A stretch of 64,000 nucleotides of DNA from Streptomyces lomondensis (GTDB lineage Bacteria > Actinomycetota > Actinomycetes > Streptomycetales > Streptomycetaceae), in the NCBI RefSeq assembly GCF_014651035.1, contig NZ_BMWC01000007.1, positions 248,001-312,000 of the forward strand, read 5' to 3'. Under the pieces are notes generated by a model. The model did no database searches. It saw only the letters and a list, made by a program, of their open reading frames with translations, and was not told the origin of the DNA. Made by a program: the position numbers and the translations under genes. Shown here one piece after another: positions 26,469-35,219 of this stretch (positions are counted from its first letter, which is position 1; each line of letters begins with the position of its first letter).

Positions 26469-27518
26469 ATGAGTTTCACCACCCCGCCGCGGCCGGTCGA
26501 CGTGACCGCGCTCTTCCCTCAACTGGCCCCGCTGGCGCGGACGGCGACCCGGCTGCACCCGCGGCCGGGGGCGCCGACCGTGCACGACAGCTCCGTCGGC
26601 GGGCCGCTGCTGTGGCCCGCCGACGAGCCGTGGCCGCACTGCGAAGGACCGCACGACAAGCGCGCGGCGCCGGTGGTCCACGCGCCGGACGACATCCGGC
26701 TCCTCCGCCGCGACCGCGCGGTAGCGACCGAGCGGCTGCGCCGCGACCCTCAGGCGCCCGAGTGGACCCCCGAGGAACTGGAGACCGAAAACCGGCTCAG
26801 GGCGGGCCGCCCGTGGTTCGACGGCCCGATCCCCCTCCTGCCCGTGGCCCAGCTGTACGCCCGCGACGTCCCTTTTCTCTGTCCGCCCGACGCGGACCTC
26901 CTCCAAGTCCTGTGGTGCCCCTTCGACCACCCGGTCGACGGGGCGATCCATCCCAGGACCGCACTGTTCTGGCGCCGCTCCGCCACCGTCACCGATGTCC
27001 TCGGCGCACCGCCCGAGCCGCCGATCATCCAGCTCGGCGACTACCTCCCGGAGCCGTGCCTGCTCTCACCGGAGCAGGTCACCGAATTCCCCAACCCCCT
27101 GGAGCTGGACGAGGAGCTGAGCGATCAGCTGGAGGACATGAGCCGTTGGGAGACGGTCGACCCCGCGCTGTACAGCTCGTACGCGGACGACCCGCAGGAG
27201 CTCTACTTGAACAACCTTTGCCACGCTCCCGGCTGGAAGACAGGCGGCTGGACCAACTGGATGGTCACCGACCCCGTCGACCGCCCCTGCCCCGAGTGCG
27301 GCACCGAGGAGGCCCCGCTCCTCACCATCGCCTCCTGGGAATGGGACTCCGGCAGTGTGACCTGGATCCCCGAGGAGGAACGGACGACCCCGGCCCCGCG
27401 TCGCCTGGGCGCGCACGACAGCAACTTCACCCTCATCGACATCGCCGGCGGCAACAACCTCCAGCTCCACGCCTGCCCGGCCGACCCGTCCCACCCGCAC
27501 ATCGAGCTGATCCAGTGA
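26469..27518 (+). CDS. Conserved Streptomyces protein, remotely DUF1963-like; possible partner of the upstream nuclease
   Basis: The 349-residue cytosolic protein has DSSVGGPLLWPADEPWPHCE near the N-terminus, VAQLYARDVPFLCPPDADLL in the middle and a zinc-ribbon-like CPECGTEE late, then a HACPADPSHPHIELIQ end. The GGPLLWP and WCPFDH patterns recall DUF1963/YwqG-like proteins, a family that includes immunity-type members. It lacks an export signal and follows the exported nuclease by 39 bases. Immunity is therefore a reasonable but unproven idea, because the family also occurs alone in Streptomyces genomes. Confidence 0.6.
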   Translation: MSFTTPPRPVDVTALFPQLAPLARTATRLHPRPGAPTVHDSSVGGPLLWPADEPWPHCEGPHDKRAAPVVHAPDDIRLLRRDRAVATERLRRDPQAPEWTPEELETENRLRAGRPWFDGPIPLLPVAQLYARDVPFLCPPDADLLQVLWCPFDHPVDGAIHPRTALFWRRSATVTDVLGAPPEPPIIQLGDYLPEPCLLSPEQVTEFPNPLELDEELSDQLEDMSRWETVDPALYSSYADDPQELYLNNLCHAPGWKTGGWTNWMVTDPVDRPCPECGTEEAPLLTIASWEWDSGSVTWIPEEERTTPAPRRLGAHDSNFTLIDIAGGNNLQLHACPADPSHPHIELIQ

Positions 27519-27552
27519 CCGGCACGCCAGAGCCGGCAGGAGCCTCACGCCC

Positions 27553-27612
27553 CCGCCGCGGCCGATCGCCTGCGGATCTCGTGCGCCGAAACTTCACCGC
27601 CAAGCTGCTCTG
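27553..27612 (+). pseudogene. Possible IS3-family transposase crumb
   Basis: The forward frame reads RRGRSPADLVRRNFTAKL, which looks like the region of IS3 OrfB just before its first catalytic strand (PADLVxRxFTA). The following residues do not continue the pattern. Only about 20 residues support it, so this is tentative. Confidence 0.35.
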
Positions 27613-27657
27613 CCAGCTGGCCGGCGGGATCTGGAGCGTGCACGGTACTGGCGCTCG

Positions 27658-28977
27658 TCACTGCGGCTCCACGCGGCGGGCCAGCTTGCGACCCCATGTC
27701 TGGAACGGCGCTTCGACGTACCGGTAGGTCAGCACACACACCGGCAACAGCACGCCGTAGAACGCCACTGCGACTCCGAGACTGTCATGCCGCCACCGGC
27801 CGAACATGGAGTCGCTCACTGCCAGCAGCACCGGGTGCACGAGGTAGACCGAGTAGCTGAGTGTCCCCAGCCAGATCAACAGCCGTGGTATCCGCCGGCG
27901 GCGCAACGCCAGCCCGATCCCGAATGTGACCACGGCCAGCAGGAACGCCGTGATCCAGCCGCGCCGGGTGAAGTTGGATGCGTCACCGTGCCAGTACGCG
28001 CTTGCCACGGCGCAGACGAGCACCACGGCGGCTGCGCAGGCCGCGATCCGCCATGTGCTCTGACCGTGCTCGGCCCGGTAGACGGCGGTGCCGAGGAACA
28101 TCACGGCCAGGATGACCAGGCCCTCCCACATGGGGACGGTGCCGTTGAGCGGCACCAGGACGAGCGCCAACACCCCTCCCAGCACGCCGCCGAACACGCG
28201 CAGCGCGGGTGAAGCGGTGCACGCACAGCTGATGGCGACGACCATGACGACGGCGGTGAGCGCGATCAGCGGGCCCCTGCCGAACATGTGGGAAACGGCG
28301 GAGGCCTGCAGCGCGACCCCCGCCGCTACGCTCACGGCGGCGAGCAGGGCCAGGGTGACCGCGATCGCCGCCGACCGCTGATGCAGGCGGACCGTGAAGA
28401 GGGCGACGACGAGCAGGTAGAAGGCCATCTCGTACGAGAGTGTCCAAAGGACCAGCAGGAGATTGGGTGTCCCCAACAGCTCTTGGAGCATGGTCACATG
28501 GGCGAGGACCACAGCGGCGGCGCCCTGCCCGTCGAACTCACGCCGCTCCGCGAAGCCCAGCATGTCGAAGGCAAGGAGTGCGGCGACGGCGGTCGCCCAC
28601 AGGGGGTACACGCGAAACAGCCGTCCGATCCAGAACGTCCGGACGCTGCCCCGGCGCTCCAGAGACGCGGGGATGATGTAGCCGCTGACCAGGAAGAACA
28701 CCATGATGCCGTAGCGGCTGGTGTTGAACTGAGGCATCAACTCGTGCCGGAAGTCCGCCATGTACGAGTACGAAGCATGGTCGAATACCACGACGAGTGC
28801 TGCGAGGCCGCGTAACGCATCCAGCCAGCCCAACCGTGACAGACCGGCCGACGCGCCTGACGCGGCTGGTCGTCGTGGCCGGGGCGGCTCGCCGGCTGCG
28901 GGTCTCAGTGGCCGCGTAGAGAAGAACTCCTCCATCGGTTGCGGTATGTGGAGTGGGGGTTCCATACCCCTGATCAC
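27658..28977 (-). CDS. Acyltransferase-3 (OafA/YrhL-like) integral membrane protein
   Basis: The 439-residue protein has about ten membrane helices and acyltransferase-3 marks: GLAALVVVFDHASYSY with the conserved His, FFLVSGYIIPASLERRGSVR, RLFRVYPLWATA, LWTLSYEMAFYLLVVALF and LGTLSYSVYLVHPVLLAV. Such proteins O-acylate cell-surface or exported sugars and secondary metabolites, moving acyl groups from acyl-CoA across the membrane. The N-terminal 45 residues are a Pro/Arg-rich cytoplasmic extension. It is divergent from the small secreted-protein gene across a 268-base promoter region (28978-29245). Confidence 0.85.
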   Translation of the reverse strand: MIRGMEPPLHIPQPMEEFFSTRPLRPAAGEPPRPRRPAASGASAGLSRLGWLDALRGLAALVVVFDHASYSYMADFRHELMPQFNTSRYGIMVFFLVSGYIIPASLERRGSVRTFWIGRLFRVYPLWATAVAALLAFDMLGFAERREFDGQGAAAVVLAHVTMLQELLGTPNLLLVLWTLSYEMAFYLLVVALFTVRLHQRSAAIAVTLALLAAVSVAAGVALQASAVSHMFGRGPLIALTAVVMVVAISCACTASPALRVFGGVLGGVLALVLVPLNGTVPMWEGLVILAVMFLGTAVYRAEHGQSTWRIAACAAAVVLVCAVASAYWHGDASNFTRRGWITAFLLAVVTFGIGLALRRRRIPRLLIWLGTLSYSVYLVHPVLLAVSDSMFGRWRHDSLGVAVAFYGVLLPVCVLTYRYVEAPFQTWGRKLARRVEPQ

Positions 28978-29245
28978 GTACTGTCCCTCGCCGATGTTCA
29001 GCCGCTCTCTACGCCCTGCAGAGTCCGATAGTCAGAAACAGGGACACGACAGATACGCCTCGAAACCATAGGCGTGAAGAGAGCGTGTTGCCTACCTGCC
29101 GGCAACCCATGACGCGATGAGAAAGACCACAAGACCGTACGAGTCATTTCGTCAACGATGACCCATTTAAGCAAGTGACTCCAGAAGGGCACGCATGTTT
29201 CAATTCCGCGTTCCCTCAACACCCCCTTCACAAAAGGGACTTCAT

Positions 29246-29755
29246 ATGAAGCTCGTACAACGGATCAGCGTCACCGCTGCGGCCGCGGCAGCTTGCGCTG
29301 CTGCGTTCATCGGCGCCTCCGCCTCCTCCCCGGACAGCGCATCCCCCGCTTCGGCGACGGTGGCCGGCAGCCAACCCGGTTATGCGGTCGAGGACTTCAC
29401 GTACCCGGGCGCCGACAAGATCAAGGAAGAGAAGGGGATCATCCTCAAACGCGGCGACGGCCACATCGTCCTCGCCGACTGCTCCTCCGGCACCGGGCTG
29501 ATGGAGGTGTTGTCGCGGGACGTCGACAAGATCTGCTTCCGCGCCACCGGAACTTCCGGCTACCTCACAGTGGAGATCCCCTCGGTGTTCTCGGTCAAGG
29601 GGGCGGCCGCTCACACCACTGACGTGACCCTCACCGCGCCGGACAGCACGCCGCAGGAGGTCGAGGTCGCCCAGGGCGCCTGGACGCCGGTCGGAGAGTC
29701 CACTGATCCTCAGGGCGACGAATACGTTCTCGTCGAGATCCGTACGAGCAAGTAA
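29246..29755 (+). CDS. Small secreted protein of unknown function
   Basis: ATG 29246 has AAAAGGGAC upstream. The 169-residue product carries a signal peptide (VQRISVTAAAAAACAAAFIG) and a compact beta-rich mature region with two cysteines (ADCSSGTG, DKICFRATG). No family is recognisable. It is 16 bases upstream of the protease-FG-GAP gene and is probably co-transcribed with it, so it may be a partner or inhibitor of that protein. This last point is inference from position only. Confidence 0.7.
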   Translation: MKLVQRISVTAAAAAACAAAFIGASASSPDSASPASATVAGSQPGYAVEDFTYPGADKIKEEKGIILKRGDGHIVLADCSSGTGLMEVLSRDVDKICFRATGTSGYLTVEIPSVFSVKGAAAHTTDVTLTAPDSTPQEVEVAQGAWTPVGESTDPQGDEYVLVEIRTSK

Positions 29756-29771
29756 CCGGAGACCTCACAGC

Positions 29772-31955
29772 ATGCGCACAAACCCCACCCGAAGAACCGC
29801 CTTTGCGGCCCTGGTCACCGCTGCCGCGATCGGCGCTCCGGCCCTGCCCGCCCACGCTGTCACCGGGCCTGCGGAGACGGACAACACTCGTGGCTTCACC
29901 GCCCGCCTCGATATCGGCAACGGCACCAAGGCGTGCAGCGCGGCGTTAATCGACCCGGAGTGGCTGATCACCGCTGCCAGTTGCTTCGCGGAGAACCCTG
30001 CCGCGAGTCTGACCCTGCCCGCCGGCAAGCCCGCGCTCAAGACCATCGCCACCATCGGCCGCACCGACCTCACCACCACTGGCGGCCACGTGCGGGACGT
30101 TGTGGAGCTTGTGCCCCACGCCGACCGCGACCTTGTTCTTGCCAGGCTCGCCAGACCGGTTCCCAACGTCGCACCGGTCGCCCTCAGTGCCACCGCACCC
30201 GCAGCCGGGGAGGAGCTACGGGTCGCCGGATACGGCCGCACCAAGGATGAGTGGGCCCCTCTCAAGTTGCACACCGGGACCTTCACGGTGAACACGGTGG
30301 AAGCCACCCAGGTCGGCATCACCGGCAAGGACGGAGCAGCCGTCTGCGCGGGGGACAGCGGTGGACCCGCACTACGCGAAGCGGGTGGGAAGGTCGAGCT
30401 CGTCGCCGTCAACAGCCGCTCTGCTCACGGTGGTTGCTTCGGCATTGACGCGGCCGTCACCAACACGGCCGCGATCGACACCCGGGTCGACGACGTACGC
30501 GCCTGGGTCACCGCCAAGACAAGCGCTCCCCGCATCACCGACTTCAACTGCGACGGCGCCGAGGACATCGCTGTGGGCGACCCGAAGGCAACCGTCGGCG
30601 GTGACGCCAACGCGGGCCTCGTCCGCGTGCTCTACGGCGGCGGCAAGGGCACCGCGGAGTTCACACAGGACCTCGACTCCGTGCCTGACAGCGCCGAGGC
30701 GGGTGACTTGTTCGGCGAGCGGCTCGCGGTGTTCGATCGTAACGAGGACGGCTGTACCGACCTCGTCGTCGGCGCCCCGTCCGAGGACATCGGCACTGCC
30801 GCCGACGCCGGCACCGTGACCGTGCTGCACGGCGCACCCGGCGGCCTGACCAAGGGCCAGGCCGCCCTCGCCCTGGAGCAGGGCACCGGCACGGGCGCCG
30901 TCAAGTCGGCCGCGTCGGAGGCCGGCGACCGGATGGGCCACGCCCTCGCCGCCGGTCATACCGCAGATGGTGAGCCGTACCTGCTCATCGGCGTGCCGGG
31001 CGAGGACACCGGCAGCAACGCAGACGCGGGCAACACCTTCTACCTGCGCGGCAGTGTCAATGTCGCGTTGGGCCAGGACAGCCCGGGCGTGCCCGGAGTG
31101 GCAGAAAAGGGCGACCGGTTCGGCACCTCGGTCAGCGGCTCTCCCCACCACATCGCGATCAGTTCCCCGCAGGAGGCCATCGGCACCAACACCGCCTCCG
31201 GCAGCGTCACCGTCTTCAAGCATCAACTGAGTTCGGACGCAATCCCAGCCCCCATAGCAGGCATCGACCAGGACACCGCCGGCATCAGCGGTTCGGCGGA
31301 GGCCGACGACGAGTTCGGCGCCTCGCTCTCAGCGGTCGCCTACCGCCCCTCCGGCGCCCCGGCCGCGACGGACACGTTGATCGTCGTGGGCTCCCCCGGC
31401 GAAGCCATCTCGGTGAACGGCACCAGTCGGGCTGACGCCGGACGGGTGGTCACGCTCCGGGTGACCGCGGCCGGAACTGTCAGTGAGCTCGCCGACATCG
31501 GGCAGGACGCCGTTGGCGTTGCGGACGACACCGAGGCCGGTGACCGCTTCGGCGCGAGCGTGTCCGCCGTGAACACCGCGCCGAACGCAGTCGGCACCGC
31601 CGCCGGCCTGCGGCTGGCGGTCGGGGTACCGAATGAGGCCATCGGCACGGTGAAGAGCGCGGGCGCCGTGCAGACCTTCTCGCTCCTCGGCGCGCCGGGC
31701 GACTCCGATTCCTGGCTCGCAGCGGGCAACGGCCTGCCAGGCGCCGCGGGCGCGAACCAACTCGTCGGCAACGCCATCCACACCACCGGCACCCGGCTCT
31801 ACATCGGTATGCCCAATGGGCCGGCCACCCACGGCGCCGTGCACGCCCTCCCTTGGGCCGCGAGCGCCGGCACTACGGGTGCGGTCACCACCTACCAGCC
31901 CGGCCAGAACGGCCTGCCCGCCGCAGGACAGGCGTTCGGCACAGCAATCCGCTAG
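29772..31955 (+). CDS. Secreted trypsin-like (S1) domain fused to FG-GAP repeats, catalytic His replaced
   Basis: After a signal peptide (about residues 1-29) comes a chymotrypsin-fold domain to about residue 250. Asp120 is in HADRDLVLARL and Ser196 in CAGDSGGPAL. The usual TAAHC motif is TAASCF, so Ser70 occupies the His57 position and normal proteolysis is unlikely. The remaining 470 residues form an FG-GAP propeller (DFNCDGAEDIAVGDPKA, DRNEDGCTDLVVGAPSED and others). Such fusions occur in Streptomyces and may bind rather than cut substrates. Codon 59 (29946-29948) is TTA. It is the last gene before att copy 2. Confidence 0.85.
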   Translation: MRTNPTRRTAFAALVTAAAIGAPALPAHAVTGPAETDNTRGFTARLDIGNGTKACSAALIDPEWLITAASCFAENPAASLTLPAGKPALKTIATIGRTDLTTTGGHVRDVVELVPHADRDLVLARLARPVPNVAPVALSATAPAAGEELRVAGYGRTKDEWAPLKLHTGTFTVNTVEATQVGITGKDGAAVCAGDSGGPALREAGGKVELVAVNSRSAHGGCFGIDAAVTNTAAIDTRVDDVRAWVTAKTSAPRITDFNCDGAEDIAVGDPKATVGGDANAGLVRVLYGGGKGTAEFTQDLDSVPDSAEAGDLFGERLAVFDRNEDGCTDLVVGAPSEDIGTAADAGTVTVLHGAPGGLTKGQAALALEQGTGTGAVKSAASEAGDRMGHALAAGHTADGEPYLLIGVPGEDTGSNADAGNTFYLRGSVNVALGQDSPGVPGVAEKGDRFGTSVSGSPHHIAISSPQEAIGTNTASGSVTVFKHQLSSDAIPAPIAGIDQDTAGISGSAEADDEFGASLSAVAYRPSGAPAATDTLIVVGSPGEAISVNGTSRADAGRVVTLRVTAAGTVSELADIGQDAVGVADDTEAGDRFGASVSAVNTAPNAVGTAAGLRLAVGVPNEAIGTVKSAGAVQTFSLLGAPGDSDSWLAAGNGLPGAAGANQLVGNAIHTTGTRLYIGMPNGPATHGAVHALPWAASAGTTGAVTTYQPGQNGLPAAGQAFGTAIR

Positions 31956-32351
31956 CCGCATGTAGCGGGTTCAAGGCTTGGTTGCAGTTCTGGCTGAGGA
32001 CTGCTGGGGCGTCGCGACCCGCCTTGCAGAAGCAGGGCAGGTCGCGACACTTATCGCGGATGGGGGGCCGCTCCTACAAGAGCAAGGGACGTACAGCTCG
32101 ACGCCGTCGCGTGCGTTGGCGCGAGGACGTGCACACGCAAGGGCGCCTACCGCTGACTCCGCATCGAGTGTGTGCGGCAGCCACGACGACCCGGGCAGCC
32201 CTCGGCATGGACGTCCCTTCGAAGCCGTGCCCACAGCGTGCCCGTAAGACCGGTCAACCGCGGTCAACAGCGGTGCGATCCTGCATTCTCAGGCACCACG
32301 CCAGCATGCATAAGACCAGTTCAGGCGGCATGCGACCGCGCAAGCGCCGTC
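31956..32351 (+). other. Non-coding right end of the first island segment
   Basis: I see no supportable gene in these 396 bases. The last 130 contain an 18-mer, CGTGCCCACAGCGTGCCC (32226-32243), that recurs exactly at 36809-36826 beyond att copy 3, and a CGGTCAAC direct repeat at 32252 and 32262. Their location just before an att core is what integrase arm-type sites would show. Confidence 0.5.
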
Positions 32352-32398
32352 GCTTCCCAAGCTGAGAGCGCGAGTTCGATTCTCGTCACCCGCTCCAT
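32352..32398 (+). other. att copy 2, internal boundary of the island
   Basis: This 47-base copy of the tRNA-Gly 3' end is identical to 19209-19255. It lacks the 5' half of the tRNA, so it cannot be a functional tRNA. It lies immediately next to the integrase gene 3' end, the normal place for an attachment site. It therefore separates two tandemly inserted elements. Confidence 0.9.
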
Positions 32399-32404
32399 GA
32401 CGAA

Positions 32405-32433
32405 GGCCCAGGTCAGAGACCTGGGCCGTTTTG
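32405..32433. terminator. Hairpin between att copy 2 and the integrase gene
   Basis: GGCCCAGGT and ACCTGGGCC form a 9-bp perfect stem around CAGAG, followed by GTTTTGCT on the forward strand. A near-identical hairpin follows att copy 3 (36719-36747). It probably ends transcription across the element's left edge. Confidence 0.75.
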
Positions 32434-32446
32434 CTGTCCGGGGTGA

Positions 32447-33463
32447 TCACTGGCCGCGTGCCAGATTCGTGCCAGAAGGTGTCTCGGCCGTCTTCCGGGC
32501 AGCCTCTTCCCGGGCCTTCCGGACGGTGGCATCGAGGCCGGCGGCGACCTCCTCCTGGCGCTCCTCGTCGGAGTGCTGATAGATCAGCGCGGCCTTCTCG
32601 GACGACTGTCCGGCGCGGACCATCGTGTCCTTCAGGGTGGCACCGGAACGGGTGGAGAGGGTGTGCCCGGTGTGCCGCAGGTCGTAGAACCGGAAGCCCT
32701 CCGGCATGCCGACGGCCTCCCGGGCCTTCCGCCACTTACGCCCGAACGTGCTGCGCCGGAAGGGAGCCCCCTTCTCCCCGACGAAGAGCAGTCCGTCCGG
32801 GCCCGGCTCGGCGTAGGACTCCAGGTGCCAACGGAGCTCCCGGCGGAGGAAGGCGGGAAGAATCACAGTCCGGGTGCCGGCCTCGGACTTGGTGTCGCCC
32901 AGGACGCGGCGCCCGTTCATCCGCTCCGGCTCGGCGAGGCGGACACGGAGGCGCAGGTTGTCCAGGTCGACGTCCCGTCGCCAGAGACCGGCCAGCTCTT
33001 CCGGGCGGAGTGGGCCGTAGGCGCCGAGGTAGACCATGAGCCGCCACCGCATGCCCACCGCGTTGGCGAGGGCGTCCACCTGGTCGACGGTGGCGATACG
33101 ACGCTCGGCGGCCTTCTTCTTACCCGCACCCTTGATCCGGCACGGATTGCGCGTGATCAGCTCGTCGTCCACGGCCGTCTCCATGATGGCCTTGAGGAGG
33201 CGGTACGCCTTGGCCGTGATCGTCTTGGCACCCGTGAGCCGCAGCCGTTCAGCCCGCCACTCTCGGACTCGGGGCGCGGTGATCTCGTCCAAGTCCAGGT
33301 CGGCGAAGGCAAACAGGTGCTTGTCGATGAGGTAGAGGTAGAGGTCCTGCGTCAGCGGCGCGAGCTCCCGTTCCTCCACCCACTTCTCCGCGTAGGCCCG
33401 GAAGCTCACCTGTCTCAGCTCGACCAGTTCGAAGTTGAGGCCCACAGCCGCGGAGTTACCCAC
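32447..33463 (-). CDS. Tyrosine integrase of the second island element, N-terminus shortened
   Basis: The 338-residue protein has a SAM-like core-binding domain (AYAEKWVEERELAPLTQDLY, LLKAIMETAVDDELITRNPC) and a catalytic domain: the first Arg in GAYGPLRPEELAGL, the box II FRFYDLRHTGHTLSTRSG and the terminal nucleophile in KAALIYQHSDEERQEEV. Related actinobacterial integrases carry about 60 more N-terminal residues (an AP2-like arm-binding domain). Here the family sequence begins abruptly at RQVSFRAYAEK after about 16 unrelated residues, so the arm-binding part is lost. It would still recognise the core site in tRNA-Gly, but may be inefficient. Confidence 0.85.
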   Translation of the reverse strand: MGNSAAVGLNFELVELRQVSFRAYAEKWVEERELAPLTQDLYLYLIDKHLFAFADLDLDEITAPRVREWRAERLRLTGAKTITAKAYRLLKAIMETAVDDELITRNPCRIKGAGKKKAAERRIATVDQVDALANAVGMRWRLMVYLGAYGPLRPEELAGLWRRDVDLDNLRLRVRLAEPERMNGRRVLGDTKSEAGTRTVILPAFLRRELRWHLESYAEPGPDGLLFVGEKGAPFRRSTFGRKWRKAREAVGMPEGFRFYDLRHTGHTLSTRSGATLKDTMVRAGQSSEKAALIYQHSDEERQEEVAAGLDATVRKAREEAARKTAETPSGTNLARGQ

Positions 33464-33598
33464 ACGACGTACCGCCGCATCACCGAGGCCCTGAACCTCA
33501 ACGGCTCCTTGCGCGAAGACCTGCGCCAGCTACTCATCAACAGCCGCCCGAAACAGTACGACGCACCCTTGTGGCGCATCACAGCCACTACTGAGTAA
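33455..33598 (+). pseudogene. Unidentified C-terminal gene fragment joined head-to-head with the integrase
   Basis: A forward frame reads VTHTTYRRITEALNLNGSLR, EDLRQLLINSRPKQYDAPLW and RITATTE before a TAA at 33596-33598. It is coherent and protein-like, but has no start and begins exactly where the opposing integrase frame loses its family resemblance. It looks like the tail of a gene brought in by a rearrangement. I do not recognise the family. Confidence 0.4.
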
Positions 33599-33646
33599 CA
33601 ACCTTCTTCACGGGTTCAAAGCGGCTCGCTCCGCTCACTGCACGCG

Positions 33647-33665
33647 GCCCGGCCCCCGGCCGGGC
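33647..33665. terminator. GC-rich hairpin downstream of the defence-like cassette
   Basis: GCCCGGCC and GGCCGGGC form an 8-bp stem around CCC. It is the only strong hairpin in 33599-33942, a stretch with no supportable gene, and could end transcription from either side. Confidence 0.5.
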
Positions 33666-33942
33666 CTGCGCTCCTGTCTCCGCCCCGCTCCAGCCCGGCC
33701 GACGCCCGTGCCGCGCTCACAGCAATCAGCCACCTGATGCCAGAGAAGGGCTACGTCGTGGCTGAGGCGGTCGGCTCCACGGCTTTAGGCAGCCACTTTG
33801 GCGCGAGCCTCGAAGATCATGGCCCCAACGTCGTGCTTTACCGGGCAGGTCCACAGACTGCCCAACGCGCCGGAAGCTTACGGGGCCATGATCACTCGCC
33901 CCAAAGCAGCTCCAGCCCAAAGCCGCTACGCCGACCTTCACT

Positions 33943-34746
33943 TCAAGGTTTCCACACACCAACGGCAACTAGGGAGGCACCTGCAGCCGCAAGCGCATAC
34001 AGAGCGGTAAGCAGATGAGGTGCCCAGATTTCACGCGACGTGGAAGAGCGATACACCTTAGGGTTCTGGCCCCGCTCTAGAGCCTCCCACTCGGAGTAGA
34101 AGATCGCTGCAGGCAGAAACCGCTCAAGTCGGTTGATTACCGCGAATTTCCCTGTATTGAGTTGCCCAAATGAGACGATAAGGCTCTTCCAGGCGTGGGC
34201 GAGGATCAGCCCCGTCAGGGCGATCACGAGAACTCCAACGGACTTGAGTATCTGGCTTCCGCCCGCCTTAATGAAGAATCCTAGCCCTGTCAGCATCACA
34301 CCATTTGCGGTGATGAAGAAGGTATTTACACCTTGACGGCGACCCACTAGCCCTTCTGAGCTTTGCACCATGAGTTTGTACAGCTCAAAAAGTCGCTCCT
34401 TGTCCTCTTCCGTCGTTGGAGGGCCATACGGAACCAACGCCTGAGTGACCCGATCCTGGCTCGTCAACCGCTCGGCCACTTTACGAATGGCCAGCACATA
34501 AACAGCGTCCTGCTGTTGCACTGATGAGGGAAGCTGGTCGTACGGAAGTAGATGGACATGGGAAGAGTCATGCTTCATCTGCCATGCGCTCCAGACGTCA
34601 TGTACGTCTGAAGCTGTCACATCAACGCCTTTCGCAAAAGCGAGAGCCGCATACATGTTGAGCAAGTCATTCACGTTGCCGTGAGGTAAGGCGGAGGCTG
34701 GGATCTCAGTCCGAATATCAGCGGCCACTTGCTCAATATAGTTCAT
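33943..34746 (-). CDS. RipA-like membrane protein with an N-terminal helical domain (putative defence effector)
   Basis: Residues 1-100 form a helical domain (IPASALPHGNVNDLLNMYAA, ASDVHDVWSAWQMKHD) seen in actinobacterial small proteins. Residues 113-267 resemble the RipA/SLATT-type membrane proteins: KERLFELYKLMVQSSEGLVG, three hydrophobic segments (about 143-160, 168-188, 244-264), LNTGKFAVINRLERFLP and SEWEALERGQNPKVY. Such proteins are thought to oligomerise in the membrane, and SLATT proteins are proposed pore-type effectors. It is three bases downstream of a TIR-like gene in the same operon, and its base composition is clearly lower in GC than that of its neighbours. A membrane-disrupting effector is the likely role, by analogy only. 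Confidence 0.7.
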   Translation of the reverse strand: MNYIEQVAADIRTEIPASALPHGNVNDLLNMYAALAFAKGVDVTASDVHDVWSAWQMKHDSSHVHLLPYDQLPSSVQQQDAVYVLAIRKVAERLTSQDRVTQALVPYGPPTTEEDKERLFELYKLMVQSSEGLVGRRQGVNTFFITANGVMLTGLGFFIKAGGSQILKSVGVLVIALTGLILAHAWKSLIVSFGQLNTGKFAVINRLERFLPAAIFYSEWEALERGQNPKVYRSSTSREIWAPHLLTALYALAAAGASLVAVGVWKP

Positions 34747-34749
34747 CCA

Positions 34750-35139
34750 TCACACCCAGGTTGAGAGCCGTGAAGAAATTTGAGTGAAGTCCCATCGAAT
34801 TACACTCTCTGAGGGGATGCCCTTGGGGAGTGGATGAGTTTCTCCATCATTCACCTGAATCCCAAAGATTTGATGACCTTGCTCAAGAGTTTCTTTGATT
34901 TCCCACTCTACCGGCTCTGACTGGTATGTAGTCGCCCCAATCAGAACGATGGTTCCCTTCGTCGCGGCAATCCTGAGCTTGCACTGATTCTTCCATGATG
35001 AGTCGAAAGGATCCTGAATGGAGTAGTCGATGAACTCCACCTCATCTTTTGCGTTCCGCGCGTGTTCCCTCAGGAAGTCCCGAGCCCAGCGATCTTCCAT
35101 GCGGAAACTGATAAAGGCCCTCGGGCGCTCCATGTCCAT
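34750..35139 (-). CDS. TIR-like (ThsB/MTH538-type) signalling protein
   Basis: The 129-residue single-domain protein starts PRAFISFRMEDRWARDFLRE and has the ThsB/MTH538-type sequence pattern: FIDYSIQDPFDSSWKNQCKL, IAATKGTIVLIGATTYQSEP and VEWEIKETLEQGHQIFGIQV. Glu80 in the WEI turn fits the catalytic Glu of TIR NAD-processing enzymes. ThsB proteins sense phage and make an NAD-derived messenger in Thoeris systems. No ThsA homologue is present here; instead the next gene encodes a membrane protein. The start ATG 35139 could instead be 35133. Low GC suggests recent acquisition. Confidence 0.75.
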   Translation of the reverse strand: MDMERPRAFISFRMEDRWARDFLREHARNAKDEVEFIDYSIQDPFDSSWKNQCKLRIAATKGTIVLIGATTYQSEPVEWEIKETLEQGHQIFGIQVNDGETHPLPKGIPSESVIRWDFTQISSRLSTWV

Positions 35140-35219
35140 ACCTCGCCTCTTCTAGCGGCAGGTATCATAACACTCGGTGCAAATATGGGTACGGGGGAGC
35201 CAGCGGGAGGATTCCAGCG

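Noticed and set aside
32352..32398. Second and third tRNA genes at 32352 and 36666
   Set aside because: Both lack the acceptor 5' strand and D-arm; they are att duplications only.
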